Shown piece by piece: positions 1 through 8,268 of a DNA stretch of 64,000 bases (the stretch's first letter is position 1; each line of letters opens with the position of its first letter). The DNA lies in assembly GCA_913061145.1 (NCBI GenBank), contig CAJXUQ010000004.1:124001-188000 (forward strand). The letters are read 5' to 3'. Made by a program: the position numbers and the translations under genes. The DNA comes from an uncultured Haliea sp. (GTDB lineage Bacteria > Pseudomonadota > Gammaproteobacteria > Pseudomonadales > Halieaceae). The notes below the pieces were generated by a model. The model did not search any database. It was not told the DNA's origin and was given only the letters and a program-made list of their open reading frames with translations.

Positions 1-2
1 GC

Positions 3-392
3 GGTGTATTCGACCCTTTTCTGACCCTTGCACACTGCCCCACCATTGCCATCGGCGACGGGGGCAACGAAATCGGCATGGGCAATATTGCCGAGGCCAT
101 CGCCGGTCTCGATATTCGCGTGGCCGTTACGCCCTGCGACGAATTGCTGGTGGCGGACGTCTCCAACTGGGGCGCCTACGGGCTGCTGGCCTTTCTGGGA
201 CTCTGGGCAGAGCGCGACCTGCTGTCAGAATTCTCAGCCCTGGAGACGCTGCGCTACCTGTCAGAGCGCGGCAGCGTAGACGGCGTGACGCGAGCGAACA
301 CGCTCACTGAAGACGGGCTGCCCCCCTCCGAAGGCGAGGCGGTGATTCGTGAGCTGCGCACGCTAACAGGGTTCCTTGAGGCGGCGGCATGA
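3..392 (+). CDS. D-glutamate cyclase-like protein (DUF4392), 3' part
   Basis: The C-terminal 129 residues of a gene whose start lies left of the window; the frame is open from the first bases to a TGA at 390-392. The visible part carries the glycine-rich motif GDGGNEIGMGN followed by CDELLVADVSNWGAYG, which I recognise as the hallmark of the DUF4392 / D-glutamate cyclase C-terminal family. The characterised mitochondrial member turns D-glutamate into 5-oxo-D-proline. The next two genes on the same strand also handle D-amino acids, which supports a role in D-glutamate or related D-amino acid turnover. Family assignment is fairly secure; the exact substrate here is inferred from the family. Confidence 0.75.
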   Translation, partial: GVFDPFLTLAHCPTIAIGDGGNEIGMGNIAEAIAGLDIRVAVTPCDELLVADVSNWGAYGLLAFLGLWAERDLLSEFSALETLRYLSERGSVDGVTRANTLTEDGLPPSEGEAVIRELRTLTGFLEAAA

Positions 393-426
393 AGGTATTT
401 TTCTTTAACCCGGCTAAGGTACGACT

Positions 427-1284
427 ATGAGTATCGTGTATCTGAATGGCACTTATCTGCCCATGAGCGAAGCCCGTATTTCTCCCATGGACAGGGGCTT
501 TCTCTTCGGCGACGGTATCTACGAGGTGGTGCCCTCCTACGCTGGAAAGCTGGTGGGTTTTGGCCCGCACATGCAGCGCATGCAGCAGGGCCTTGACGCC
601 ATCGAGTTGAAAGTCTCGCTGGACGAGGCGGAATGGCGGACCATTGCCGATGAGCTCGTGCAACGCAATGGCGGTGGCAACCTCGGCCTCTACTTCCATA
701 TCAGCCGCGGTGCAGACCTGCGGCGCAATCACGCCTACCCGGAGGACATCACAGCGACTCGCTACGCCTTCGCTTTCGACATTGCCCCACCCCCAGCACC
801 GGACAAGGCGGCGGCACGCTGCTTTCACGTCTCCACGGCGGAAGATCTGCGCTGGCGACGCTGTAACATCAAATCCACCGCCCTGCTGGGCAACGTCATG
901 CATTACCAGCATGGACACAGCCGGGGCCACGGTGAGACGCTGCTCTACAATCAGGCGGGTGAGCTGACAGAAGCTGCCGCCTGCAACGTCTTCATTGTCG
1001 CCAACGGTGCCGTGGCAACACCACCGCTGGATCACCAGAAATTGCCCGGCATTACCCGCCTCATGCTGCTCGACATGCTGCGTCGACACAGCAGCATCCC
1101 GGTTGCCGAGCGGGTAATCACCATGGATGAGGTGCGTAGCGCGGACGAAGTCTGGCTCACCAGTTCGAGCAAGGAGGTGGCACCGGTGCTGTCCATCGAC
1201 AACCAGCCCGTCGGCGACGGACAGGTGGGTGATGTCTGGCTGGCTGCCCAAACCCTGTTTGCCCGGCATCGGTACGACTACTGA
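427..1284 (+). CDS. dat: D-amino acid transaminase (fold type IV PLP enzyme)
   Basis: A 285-residue aminotransferase class IV protein of normal length for the D-alanine/branched-chain family. The N-terminal block MDRGFLFGDGIYEVV is typical of D-amino acid transaminases, and the PLP lysine is K149 in the segment CNIKSTALLGN. D-specific members interconvert D-alanine and 2-oxoglutarate with pyruvate and D-glutamate in the cytosol. The start ATG is 34 bases after the previous gene, and its TGA stop shares one base with the ATG of the alanine racemase gene, so the two are probably translationally coupled. The racemase neighbour is the main reason for preferring a D-amino acid enzyme over IlvE or aminodeoxychorismate lyase. 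Confidence 0.85.
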   Translation: MSIVYLNGTYLPMSEARISPMDRGFLFGDGIYEVVPSYAGKLVGFGPHMQRMQQGLDAIELKVSLDEAEWRTIADELVQRNGGGNLGLYFHISRGADLRRNHAYPEDITATRYAFAFDIAPPPAPDKAAARCFHVSTAEDLRWRRCNIKSTALLGNVMHYQHGHSRGHGETLLYNQAGELTEAAACNVFIVANGAVATPPLDHQKLPGITRLMLLDMLRRHSSIPVAERVITMDEVRSADEVWLTSSSKEVAPVLSIDNQPVGDGQVGDVWLAAQTLFARHRYDY

Positions 1285-2369
1285 TGGCCAGACCCTGCGA
1301 GGCACGGCTGGACCTGTCAGCGCTGCGCCACAACCTTGCCCTCGCACGCCGGCTGGCACCACGTTCCCGGGTGATGGCGGTGGTGAAGGCAAATGCATAT
1401 GGGCACGGTGCCACCACCATGGCCAGGGCACTGGAGCCGCTGGTTGACGCGCTGGCGGTCGCCTGCATCGAAGAGGCACTGGAGCTGCGCGATGCGGGCA
1501 TTCGCGCGCCCGTCCTGCTATTACAGGGCGCCTTTCATCCCGATGAGGTGCCTCTCGCCGCGCAACACAAGCTGTGGCTGACCATAGAGAACGCCACACA
1601 GCTGGTCTGGCTGGAGCGGGCGACACTGCCGGCGCCGCTGCACTGCTGGCTCAAAGTGGATACCGGCATGCACCGTCTGGGCGTGGCGCCGGAGCGGGTC
1701 GCCGAATTTCATCAGCGACTGCTGGCCTGCGGCAAGCTTGCGGGGCCACCGGTACTGACCACGCACTTCGCCTGTGCCGACCAGTTGGATCACCCCGCAA
1801 CCCTGCAGCAAATCGCACGCTTCGAGCAGCTGACGCAGGCACTCCCGGGAGAGCGCAGCGCCGCAAACTCGCCGGCGACCCTGGCCTGGCCCGACAGCCA
1901 CTACGACTGGATCCGGCCCGGCTTCATGCTTTGGGGCAACTCACCCTTCGCTGCCCCCCACACCGCGGCGGATACGCTGCGTCCGGTCATGACCCTGGTC
2001 TCGCGGGTCACCTCGCTCCGCGACATCGCGCCTGGCGAGGCGGTAGGTTACGGTGCCACCTGGCAGGCGACACGGACCTCACGTATAGCCACCGTGACTG
2101 TCGGCTATGGGGATGGCTACCCGCGCGGCGCAGGCAACGGCACGCCGGTACTGGTCAACGGCCAACGCGCGCCCCTGGCGGGCCGCGTCTCCATGGATAT
2201 GATCAGCGTAGACGTGACCGACCTGCCGGGCGTCGCCCTGGGCGACCCCGTGGTTCTGTGGGGCGCCGGCCTGCCGGTTGCCGAAGTGGCCGAGAAAGCA
2301 CACACGATAGGCTATGAACTGCTGACCCGTATGCCAGCGCGCGTGCCGCGCCGGGTGGTGATCGGGTAG
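1284..2369 (+). CDS. alr: Alanine racemase
   Basis: A 361-residue fold type III PLP racemase that interconverts L- and D-alanine for peptidoglycan synthesis. The PLP lysine is K35 in MAVVKANAYGHG, and the second catalytic residue is probably Y275 in VGYGDGYPR. The C-terminal beta domain with AGRVSMDMISVDVTD is also present, so the protein is complete. Its ATG overlaps the transaminase stop by one base. The last codons are followed by a short spacer before an independent small gene. Whether this is the housekeeping or a catabolic racemase cannot be told from this window alone. Confidence 0.95.
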   Translation: MARPCEARLDLSALRHNLALARRLAPRSRVMAVVKANAYGHGATTMARALEPLVDALAVACIEEALELRDAGIRAPVLLLQGAFHPDEVPLAAQHKLWLTIENATQLVWLERATLPAPLHCWLKVDTGMHRLGVAPERVAEFHQRLLACGKLAGPPVLTTHFACADQLDHPATLQQIARFEQLTQALPGERSAANSPATLAWPDSHYDWIRPGFMLWGNSPFAAPHTAADTLRPVMTLVSRVTSLRDIAPGEAVGYGATWQATRTSRIATVTVGYGDGYPRGAGNGTPVLVNGQRAPLAGRVSMDMISVDVTDLPGVALGDPVVLWGAGLPVAEVAEKAHTIGYELLTRMPARVPRRVVIG

Positions 2370-2433
2370 CCCGGAGCATCTGCGCGCCAGCTGTGGTACA
2401 CTGTTCGACCGTCCAGCTTAAAGAGACCCGGTT

Positions 2434-2622
2434 ATGTCTGCCAAGCCCCAACGCGCACCCGCCAAGAAAAAGCAGCCCGCGGCGGTGGAGACCTCCAACT
2501 CCATAGAAGAACAAACGCGCGCTTTCCTGAAGACCGGCGGCAAGATCCAGAACATCCAGTCAGGCATCAGCGGTCAACCGGGCGGGTACGCCGCACGGCC
2601 CTCGGGCGCAGGGCGTAAATAG
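2434..2622 (+). CDS. SutA-like microprotein
   Basis: A 62-residue, strongly basic protein. The first 20 residues are rich in Lys, Pro and Ala and look disordered. Residues from about 23 on (SIEEQTRAFLKTGGKIQNI) resemble the C-terminal region of the Pseudomonas aeruginosa RNA-polymerase-binding regulator SutA, where a similar FLxxGGKxQxI pattern precedes a short proline- and glycine-containing tail ending near a Tyr-x-x-Arg-Pro stretch. The acidic N-terminal half of SutA is absent. It sits alone, 64 bases after alr, with its own AAAGAGA Shine-Dalgarno-like tract. I recognise the resemblance by eye; a role in transcription under slow growth is inference. Confidence 0.6.
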   Translation: MSAKPQRAPAKKKQPAAVETSNSIEEQTRAFLKTGGKIQNIQSGISGQPGGYAARPSGAGRK

Positions 2623-2698
2623 CACCCCCCGGGGAGCGGATCCAGACGCCGCTGAGGCGCGTACAATCTCCATCGGTCTTACCTGAGCGGGAAGCACC

Positions 2699-3298
2699 AT
2701 GGACAACACGCTAGACACCACCGTCGCCGCCAAGGGCGGCATACACCCCCGAAACGTGGCGCTTGCGCATGCCGCGACCGCCGCACTGCTGCTGGCAATA
2801 TTCGCGGCAGCCAATGACTGGTTCCGCAGCTCCGCACTCCCTATTGCCGCAGTACTGGGTGTACTCAGCGGTGCAGCTGCCGGTGCCATCATCTGCACCC
2901 TGGTTCATGAATGGTTCCACTACCTGGGCGCTATCGCCACGCGGGGGCGCTACCGGCGTCCGTCCCGCCTGGCCCTGTTCGCTTTCGAATGGGATTTCAA
3001 GCACAACAGCCCGCGCCAGTTCCTCGTTATGAGCTATGCGGGCACGCTGGGGTCCCTCGCAGCCATTGCCCTGTTCATGCTCAGCATTCCGGCAGAGACA
3101 CCCTGCAGCATTGCACTGTTGGCGGCCAGCGTTGGCAGCCTGGCCTTCGCCGGTGCCATTGAGTGGCCGGTCATTGCCCGGGTGCAGCGCGGCGGGGATC
3201 CGTTAGTCGAGCTCTCGAAAACAACGCCAAGAGTGGTGCTGGCCAGCGCCGGCATCGGCTTCGTCACCCTGCTCATCGTGGCCTACGCACTCACCTGA
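2699..3298 (+). CDS. Small membrane protein with HExxH motif
   Basis: A 199-residue integral membrane protein with about five hydrophobic segments (around residues 20-38, 45-65, 105-125, 135-155 and 178-198). The sequence HEWFH (H70, E71, H74) lies at the end of the second segment, as expected for the zinc site of an intramembrane metalloprotease of the M50 or DUF3267 kind. A second loop carries DFKHNSPRQFLVMSYAG. I cannot identify the canonical third zinc ligand of site-2 proteases (an N-P-x-x-x-x-D-G-like motif), so activity is uncertain. The start is well placed behind a GGGAAG ribosome binding site. No family name is claimed. Confidence 0.65.
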   Translation: MDNTLDTTVAAKGGIHPRNVALAHAATAALLLAIFAAANDWFRSSALPIAAVLGVLSGAAAGAIICTLVHEWFHYLGAIATRGRYRRPSRLALFAFEWDFKHNSPRQFLVMSYAGTLGSLAAIALFMLSIPAETPCSIALLAASVGSLAFAGAIEWPVIARVQRGGDPLVELSKTTPRVVLASAGIGFVTLLIVAYALT

Positions 3299-3377
3299 TC
3301 ACGCCGTTCTCCGTGCGCCAGCAGAGGGCATCCGCTATCATGGAGGCCTCCGAACACGAGCACGGGACATCACTGCC

Positions 3378-4886
3378 TTGTCGCACCCTGTACAACCGCC
3401 TCTCGCCGACGGCAGCCTGCTGGCAGCCGTCGACCTGGGAAGCAACTCCTTTCACCTCATCGTCGCCCGCGTCGAGCATGGCGAAATGCGCCCGGTCGAG
3501 GCACTGGCAGAGAAAGTCCAGTTAGGGGCGGGGCTGGTGGATGGAAGACTGTCCGCGGACGCCATCGCACGTGGCCTCGACTGCCTGGCTCGCTTTGCAC
3601 AAATGCTCGGCAGTGTCGATCCGGAGCGCATCCGCGTGGTAGGCACCAACGCCCTGCGCATGGCTGACAACCGCCGGGAGTTCACCCTGCCCGCCCAGCG
3701 GATTCTCGGGGCGCCGGTCGATGTGGTGTACGGCGGAGAAGAAGCTCGCCTGGTTTACCTGGGGGTGGCCCACACGCTGGCCGACGACGCCCAGTCACGG
3801 CTGGTCATTGATATCGGCGGCGGCAGCACCGAGCTGATCATCGGCCAGCGGTTTGAACCCCAGCGGCTGGAAAGCCTGCAAATGGGTTGTGTCTCCTATT
3901 CGGACAGCTGCTTTCCCGCGGGCAAAGTGAGCCGTAGTCACTACCGCGCCGCGTACGAGCGGGCCCGGCTTGAGGTTTCCCACATCCGCTATCACTTTCA
4001 CTCACGCCACTGGGCAGAATGTGTGGGCTCCTCCGGCACATTGCAGGCCATTGAATCGGTGCTGGTCAGCCAGGGCTGGAGTGAGGGAGGGATTACACGC
4101 AAGGCACTGGCGAAGCTGGAAAAGCGCCTGTTGCAGTTCAAGCACTTCGATGCCATTGAGCTGGAGGGGTTGAGCAGCCAGAGACGCAACGTCATCGCGG
4201 CCGGTGTCGCCATTACCAGCGCCCTGTTCGATGAGCTGGGCATCACGCAGCTGCGAACTTCACGGGGTGCACTTCGCGAAGGTGTGATCTACGACCTGAT
4301 GGGGCGCCTTGGGCACGAAGATGTGCGTGAACGCACCATCAATGCGCTGATGCAACGCTACGGCGTGGACACGGTCATGGGGGAGTTGATGGCCCGTCGA
4401 GCGCGCACCCTGTTCAACGCCAGTCGCGATGGCTGGTCACTGCGCAGAACCGACCGCGACCTCCTGGAACGGACGGCATTGACGCACGAGATCGGCATGG
4501 CCATCTCACACAAACACTACCAGCGCCATACCGCCTACCTGCTGCAAAATGCCGACCTGCCCGGGTTCTCCCAGGAAGAGCAGGAGCAGATGGCGCTTCT
4601 CGCCGCCACACAGCGTGGCAAACTGGACCATCCGCTCTGGGCTGGCGTGGCCGAGAGCGATCGCCCCCGTCTGCTGCGCCTGGTCACCTTGTTCCGGCTG
4701 GCGCTGCTGTTCAAGTACGTCGAACAGCTGGAGGCCCTGCCCGACTTTGCCGTGCATGCGCACGAGGACAGTATCAGCCTGGAGTTTCCGCCGGCGTGGC
4801 TACAGCGCCACCCGCTTACGGCGCGGGAACTCGAGCAGGAGGTGACGTTGCTCGGCAAGGAAGGCCTGCACCTCGCTATCCACTGA
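3378..4886 (+). CDS. ppx: Exopolyphosphatase / guanosine pentaphosphate phosphatase (Ppx/GppA)
   Basis: A 502-residue member of the ASKHA-fold Ppx/GppA family, normal length for proteobacterial Ppx. Nucleotide/phosphate-binding signatures are AAVDLGSNSFHLIVAR near the N-terminus, VGTNALRMADN around residue 93, and VIDIGGGSTELIIG around residue 145. The C-terminal half holds an HD-like helical domain. The enzyme removes terminal phosphate from polyphosphate and/or converts pppGpp to ppGpp. The only in-frame start that keeps the N-terminal motif at the usual distance is a TTG, with a weak upstream binding site; an upstream ATG at 3340 is out of frame. Ppx versus GppA cannot be decided by eye. 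Confidence 0.9.
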   Translation: MSHPVQPPLADGSLLAAVDLGSNSFHLIVARVEHGEMRPVEALAEKVQLGAGLVDGRLSADAIARGLDCLARFAQMLGSVDPERIRVVGTNALRMADNRREFTLPAQRILGAPVDVVYGGEEARLVYLGVAHTLADDAQSRLVIDIGGGSTELIIGQRFEPQRLESLQMGCVSYSDSCFPAGKVSRSHYRAAYERARLEVSHIRYHFHSRHWAECVGSSGTLQAIESVLVSQGWSEGGITRKALAKLEKRLLQFKHFDAIELEGLSSQRRNVIAAGVAITSALFDELGITQLRTSRGALREGVIYDLMGRLGHEDVRERTINALMQRYGVDTVMGELMARRARTLFNASRDGWSLRRTDRDLLERTALTHEIGMAISHKHYQRHTAYLLQNADLPGFSQEEQEQMALLAATQRGKLDHPLWAGVAESDRPRLLRLVTLFRLALLFKYVEQLEALPDFAVHAHEDSISLEFPPAWLQRHPLTARELEQEVTLLGKEGLHLAIH

Positions 4887-4892
4887 CGTAGA

Positions 4893-4906
4893 CGGCCTCG
4901 TGGCCG
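4893..4906. terminator. Short GC-rich hairpin between convergent genes
   Basis: A perfect 5-bp stem, CGGCC and GGCCG around a TCGT loop, lies in the 21 bases between the convergent stops of ppx and the hydrolase gene. It lacks a T-tract on either side, so it is only a possible weak terminator for both. Confidence 0.3.
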
Positions 4907-4907
4907 C

Positions 4908-5897
4908 TCACGGCGACAGTTGGGCGTCCTGACTGACGATATCAGCGAGGTAGTCGAGGAGGATCTCGTTTACCGCATCCGAGGCCTCCAGCTGGACCAT
5001 GTGTCCAGCACCCGGAATCATGCGCACCGCACGCAGCTGTGGAAAGATGGCCCGCATCTGGCCGATCGGGTCTTCACCGTGAAAGCCCTCGAGATCGACA
5101 TCGTGCTCGCTGCCCAGGAAGTAGGCAGGCACCGCACTTTGCACCCCTTCAAACGGCTTGCGCTGCGCCCACTTGAGGTCAAACGCACGGTACCAGTTGA
5201 GTCCCCCGGTAAAGCCAGTACGACTGTATTCGGCGACGAAGAACTCCAGCTCGAGCTCCGACAACCACGGCCAGGGCAGCGGTGGCGGCTCCTCCATGGC
5301 ATCAATATAGGACGTGCCCGGCGGGTGACGGAACATGTCAAAGTAATTGCAGGCCCCGCTCAGCGTATGGAACACCTTGTGTAAAAACCGCCGGGGCTGC
5401 GCCGCCAGTTCCCGATCTGCGCGCGGCGGTTCACGGAAATACTCGATATGCAGGAAGTGCTGTTCGCCCATGCGCCGGTATTCCGTGAGCGGCGGCTCAT
5501 CCGGGTTGTGCGGCGCGGCCGGGTTCTCCAGGCCAATCACGGCAATCACCCGCTCCGGGTGACGCAGGGCAAGGTCGTAGACGGCAAAGGCCCCGAAATC
5601 CAGCCCAGCGAACACGGCCCGAGGCTCGCCGATATGCTCCAGCAGGCCGACCAGGTCCGCCGTGATGTGATCGATATCATAGGCCTGCAGCGGCAGCGGC
5701 GCCTCGGTCTGCCCCATACCGCGCATATCCGGCGCAATTACCCGATAACCGGCCTGCGCCAGTGCACTGATCTGGCGATGCCAGCTGAACCAGAGGTGGG
5801 GAAAACCGTGGCAGAGCACCACCGGCACGCCGGCTCCCTGCTCCACATAGTGCATGCGGATGCCGTTGATGGTGGCATGGTGGTGTGTCCATTTCAT
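4908..5897 (-). CDS. Epoxide hydrolase-like alpha/beta hydrolase
   Basis: A 329-residue alpha/beta-hydrolase. The oxyanion region HGFPHLWFSWHRQ, the nucleophile elbow GLDFG (nucleophile D100, where most relatives have GHDWG), and the C-terminal acid/base elements GSEHDVD and GAGHMVQLE are all visible. An aspartate nucleophile together with a lid segment FTGGLNWYRAF containing a tyrosine matches soluble epoxide hydrolases better than haloalkane dehalogenases. The reaction would be addition of water to an epoxide through an alkyl-enzyme ester. It stands alone, convergent with ppx and divergent from the DUF2254 gene. The natural substrate is unknown. Confidence 0.8.
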   Translation of the reverse strand: MKWTHHHATINGIRMHYVEQGAGVPVVLCHGFPHLWFSWHRQISALAQAGYRVIAPDMRGMGQTEAPLPLQAYDIDHITADLVGLLEHIGEPRAVFAGLDFGAFAVYDLALRHPERVIAVIGLENPAAPHNPDEPPLTEYRRMGEQHFLHIEYFREPPRADRELAAQPRRFLHKVFHTLSGACNYFDMFRHPPGTSYIDAMEEPPPLPWPWLSELELEFFVAEYSRTGFTGGLNWYRAFDLKWAQRKPFEGVQSAVPAYFLGSEHDVDLEGFHGEDPIGQMRAIFPQLRAVRMIPGAGHMVQLEASDAVNEILLDYLADIVSQDAQLSP

Positions 5898-6114
5898 GGC
5901 AGAGAGGCCCTCCCGGTCGCTGATGCCCGCCAGCAGCCGATTGTCTGTCAGTATTATCCGTCGCTTCGTGTTGCAAACCGGGAACCGGGCCCTGCAGTAT
6001 GGCGAAAAGCAGATCCTGACCCTCTATGCAGTGTACTCTCCATCAAGGAGTGCTGTGAATCGTGTCGACAACGGCGATCACAGGGGACGGATAACACACA
6101 TGGGGGTGGGGCAC

Positions 6115-7377
6115 ATGCGGTTGACAAAGCGTTGGCAATGGCTGCAGCGCAAGGTTTCGCGTAAGCTGTGGCTGATCGCCCTGCTCTACACGGTCGCCGG
6201 CTTTATTTCAGTGTTGCTGGGCATCTGGCTGACGCCGGTAATCCCTCCCGGCATGTCCGATCTGGTGACAGCGGATGCGGTCGGCAGAATCCTGAACATT
6301 CTCGCATCCAGCATGCTTGCGGTCGCCACATTTTCGCTGGCCACCCTGGTGACCGCCCATGGCTCCGTGACGGTAAGCACGTCGCCGCGTGCGACCGCGC
6401 TGGTGATGGACAACGAAGTCTCCAGGCACGCCCTGAGCGTGTTCATCGGCACCTTTCTGTTCAGCCTTGTCGGGCTTGTGGCGCTGAATGCCGGCGTATA
6501 CGGAGAGCGCGGACACGTGGTCCTATTTCTGACCACCGTGCTGATCATCATGTTGATTGTCATTGCGCTGATACGCTGGATCGAGCACCTCTCCGAGCTG
6601 GCCAAGGTGACGGAAACCGTCGAGCGGGTGGAGGACGTCGCCACCCGGGCGCTGGTGGGGCGGGCGCGCTTTCCCGGAATCGGCGCACGCCCCTGTGAGT
6701 CAGTGCAACAACGTATCCCGGTCGGTGCAGGCAGGGTTCTGGCGAACAGAGTAGGCTACGTGGAGCACATCGATATGGCAGCGCTGCTGCAGTGCAGTGC
6801 GGAGCACGGGCTGGAGATCTTCGTCTTGGTGGAACCCGGCACCCTGACCAACCTGCAGACACCGCTGGCCTGCGTGGCGGGGGGCGACTGCCCGGAGACA
6901 GTGCTCGAGAACATCCAGGCAGCGTTTTCCCTCGGCCGCGCACGCACCTTCGACTATGACCCCCGCTTCGGCCTGATTGTGCTGGGGGAAATCGCCTCAC
7001 GCGCACTCTCACCGGGGGTGAACGACGCCGGCACCGCCATCGATGTGATCGGGCGTGCCACACGCGCACTGTCAATCTGGGCCACGACGGAGGCGGAAAC
7101 GGACGCCGAGGGCGAAGCGCCGAAGGCACAGGTCTGGTTCCAGACACTTGCAGTGCACGATCTGCTGGACGATGTATTCACGCCGATTGCCCGCGACGGG
7201 GCGGGCAATATCGCGGTGCAAATCAGGCTGCAAAAAGCCTTCGCCGCTCTTTCACAACTCGACCACCGGGCGCTGCAGCAGGCGGCCCGCGACCACTCAC
7301 AGCTTGCCTGGGAGCGCGCTCGCGATGCGCTGCCCATGGATTTCGAGCGCGCTGCACTGCTCCCTCTGGTGTTATAG
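6115..7377 (+). CDS. DUF2254 membrane protein
   Basis: A 420-residue predicted inner membrane protein. Four hydrophobic segments (roughly residues 17-40, 60-80, 105-125 and 132-150) are followed by a soluble C-terminal domain, with motifs such as DPRFGLIVLGEIASRALSPGVNDAGTA typical of the DUF2254 family. Members are widespread in proteobacteria and have no established function. The start MRLTKRW at 6115 is chosen because a GGGGTGGGG-like binding site lies just upstream; an ATG 15 bases earlier is a possible alternative. It is separated from the hydrolase gene by about 217 bases in which I saw no convincing operator. Confidence 0.8.
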   Translation: MRLTKRWQWLQRKVSRKLWLIALLYTVAGFISVLLGIWLTPVIPPGMSDLVTADAVGRILNILASSMLAVATFSLATLVTAHGSVTVSTSPRATALVMDNEVSRHALSVFIGTFLFSLVGLVALNAGVYGERGHVVLFLTTVLIIMLIVIALIRWIEHLSELAKVTETVERVEDVATRALVGRARFPGIGARPCESVQQRIPVGAGRVLANRVGYVEHIDMAALLQCSAEHGLEIFVLVEPGTLTNLQTPLACVAGGDCPETVLENIQAAFSLGRARTFDYDPRFGLIVLGEIASRALSPGVNDAGTAIDVIGRATRALSIWATTEAETDAEGEAPKAQVWFQTLAVHDLLDDVFTPIARDGAGNIAVQIRLQKAFAALSQLDHRALQQAARDHSQLAWERARDALPMDFERAALLPLVL

Positions 7378-7403
7378 CGCCGCGACTGAAGCAGCGTTTC
7401 CGG

Positions 7404-8237
7404 TTACAGGTTGACCCAGCTGTTCAGTGCCCGCAAGCGGAACTGCTCGCCCTCGTGGCTGAGCACGACGGAGTCGGGCAACACCTCATCCACCCGCACG
7501 CCGCGGCCGACCGACTGCCCGGCCGACGCCTGCTGACCGTTGATGGTCACACTGGAGCCGCCTTCCGCGCGGTAATCATGTTGCAGGTACATCAGGGTGG
7601 GTACCGCGTCCTTGCGCTGCTGGGAAAGCTCGGCAAGAAAAGGCGCAGGGTGCTCGGCAAGTCGCACATCCTCCAGCGCCTGCTCCGCGGCGGCCGCCAG
7701 GGCGGCGATATCCACACTGTTCTCGGCTCTGGGCTGCGGGTCTTCGGCGCCTGCAACACTGTCCTCCGCGGCGGGTGCTGGTTGCACCTCGGGCACTTCG
7801 GTTGCGGGCTGGGCGGCACCGGCATACAGGGCGGCCACATCCGGGCTGGCCTCGCGTTCTTCGGGCATTGCCGATGCGGTCGCAGGCGCAGCCGTCTCCA
7901 CCGGGGTAGGCATGACCGGCGCTATCGCCTCAACAGCCACTGGGGGTGCTGTTGCCTCAGCCGTGGGTGCGACCTCTGTCGATGCGCTGGGCGGCGGCAA
8001 CAGCGGCGTCGCAGGCTGCACCGGAAACTGCACGGCGGGCCCGGCAAACCGTGTGACATATCCGCCGAGCAGTATGCCGACCACCAGAACCCCTCCTGCG
8101 GCCGGCAGGAACCAGGCCCAGCGCTGTCGGTGCTGCTGCGGTTCAGCCTCGAAATGTATGCTGTCTACACCGGGCACCGGCGCGGCATTCTGCTGCTCGC
8201 GACGCGCCCGGTTGAGCGCTTCCAGAATCAGCGACAC
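7404..8237 (-). CDS. gspB: GspB-like type II secretion assembly protein
   Basis: A 277-residue protein with a short cytoplasmic N-terminus (MSLILEALNRARREQ, typical of GspB/PulB), one membrane helix around residues 40-60, a long Ala/Pro/Glu-rich periplasmic linker, and a C-terminal beta-rich domain ending in RLRALNSWVNL. GspB works with the ATPase GspA to place the secretin GspD of the type II secretion system through the peptidoglycan. The gspA gene lies directly upstream on the same strand, 31 bases away, which supports the pairing. No other gsp genes lie in the window. Confidence 0.85.
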   Translation of the reverse strand: MSLILEALNRARREQQNAAPVPGVDSIHFEAEPQQHRQRWAWFLPAAGGVLVVGILLGGYVTRFAGPAVQFPVQPATPLLPPPSASTEVAPTAEATAPPVAVEAIAPVMPTPVETAAPATASAMPEEREASPDVAALYAGAAQPATEVPEVQPAPAAEDSVAGAEDPQPRAENSVDIAALAAAAEQALEDVRLAEHPAPFLAELSQQRKDAVPTLMYLQHDYRAEGGSSVTINGQQASAGQSVGRGVRVDEVLPDSVVLSHEGEQFRLRALNSWVNL

Positions 8238-8268
8238 GCTAGGCGCTCCTGTACTGTCGGGGTAAGAA

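Noticed and set aside
304-1626. Long open frame on the minus strand opposite the transaminase and racemase genes
   Set aside because: It runs antisense to two clearly real genes, has no family motifs, and is explained by the GC-rich third codon positions.
3340-3342. ATG as alternative start for the Ppx/GppA gene
   Set aside because: It is in a different frame from the gene; the TTG at 3378 fits the N-terminal motif.
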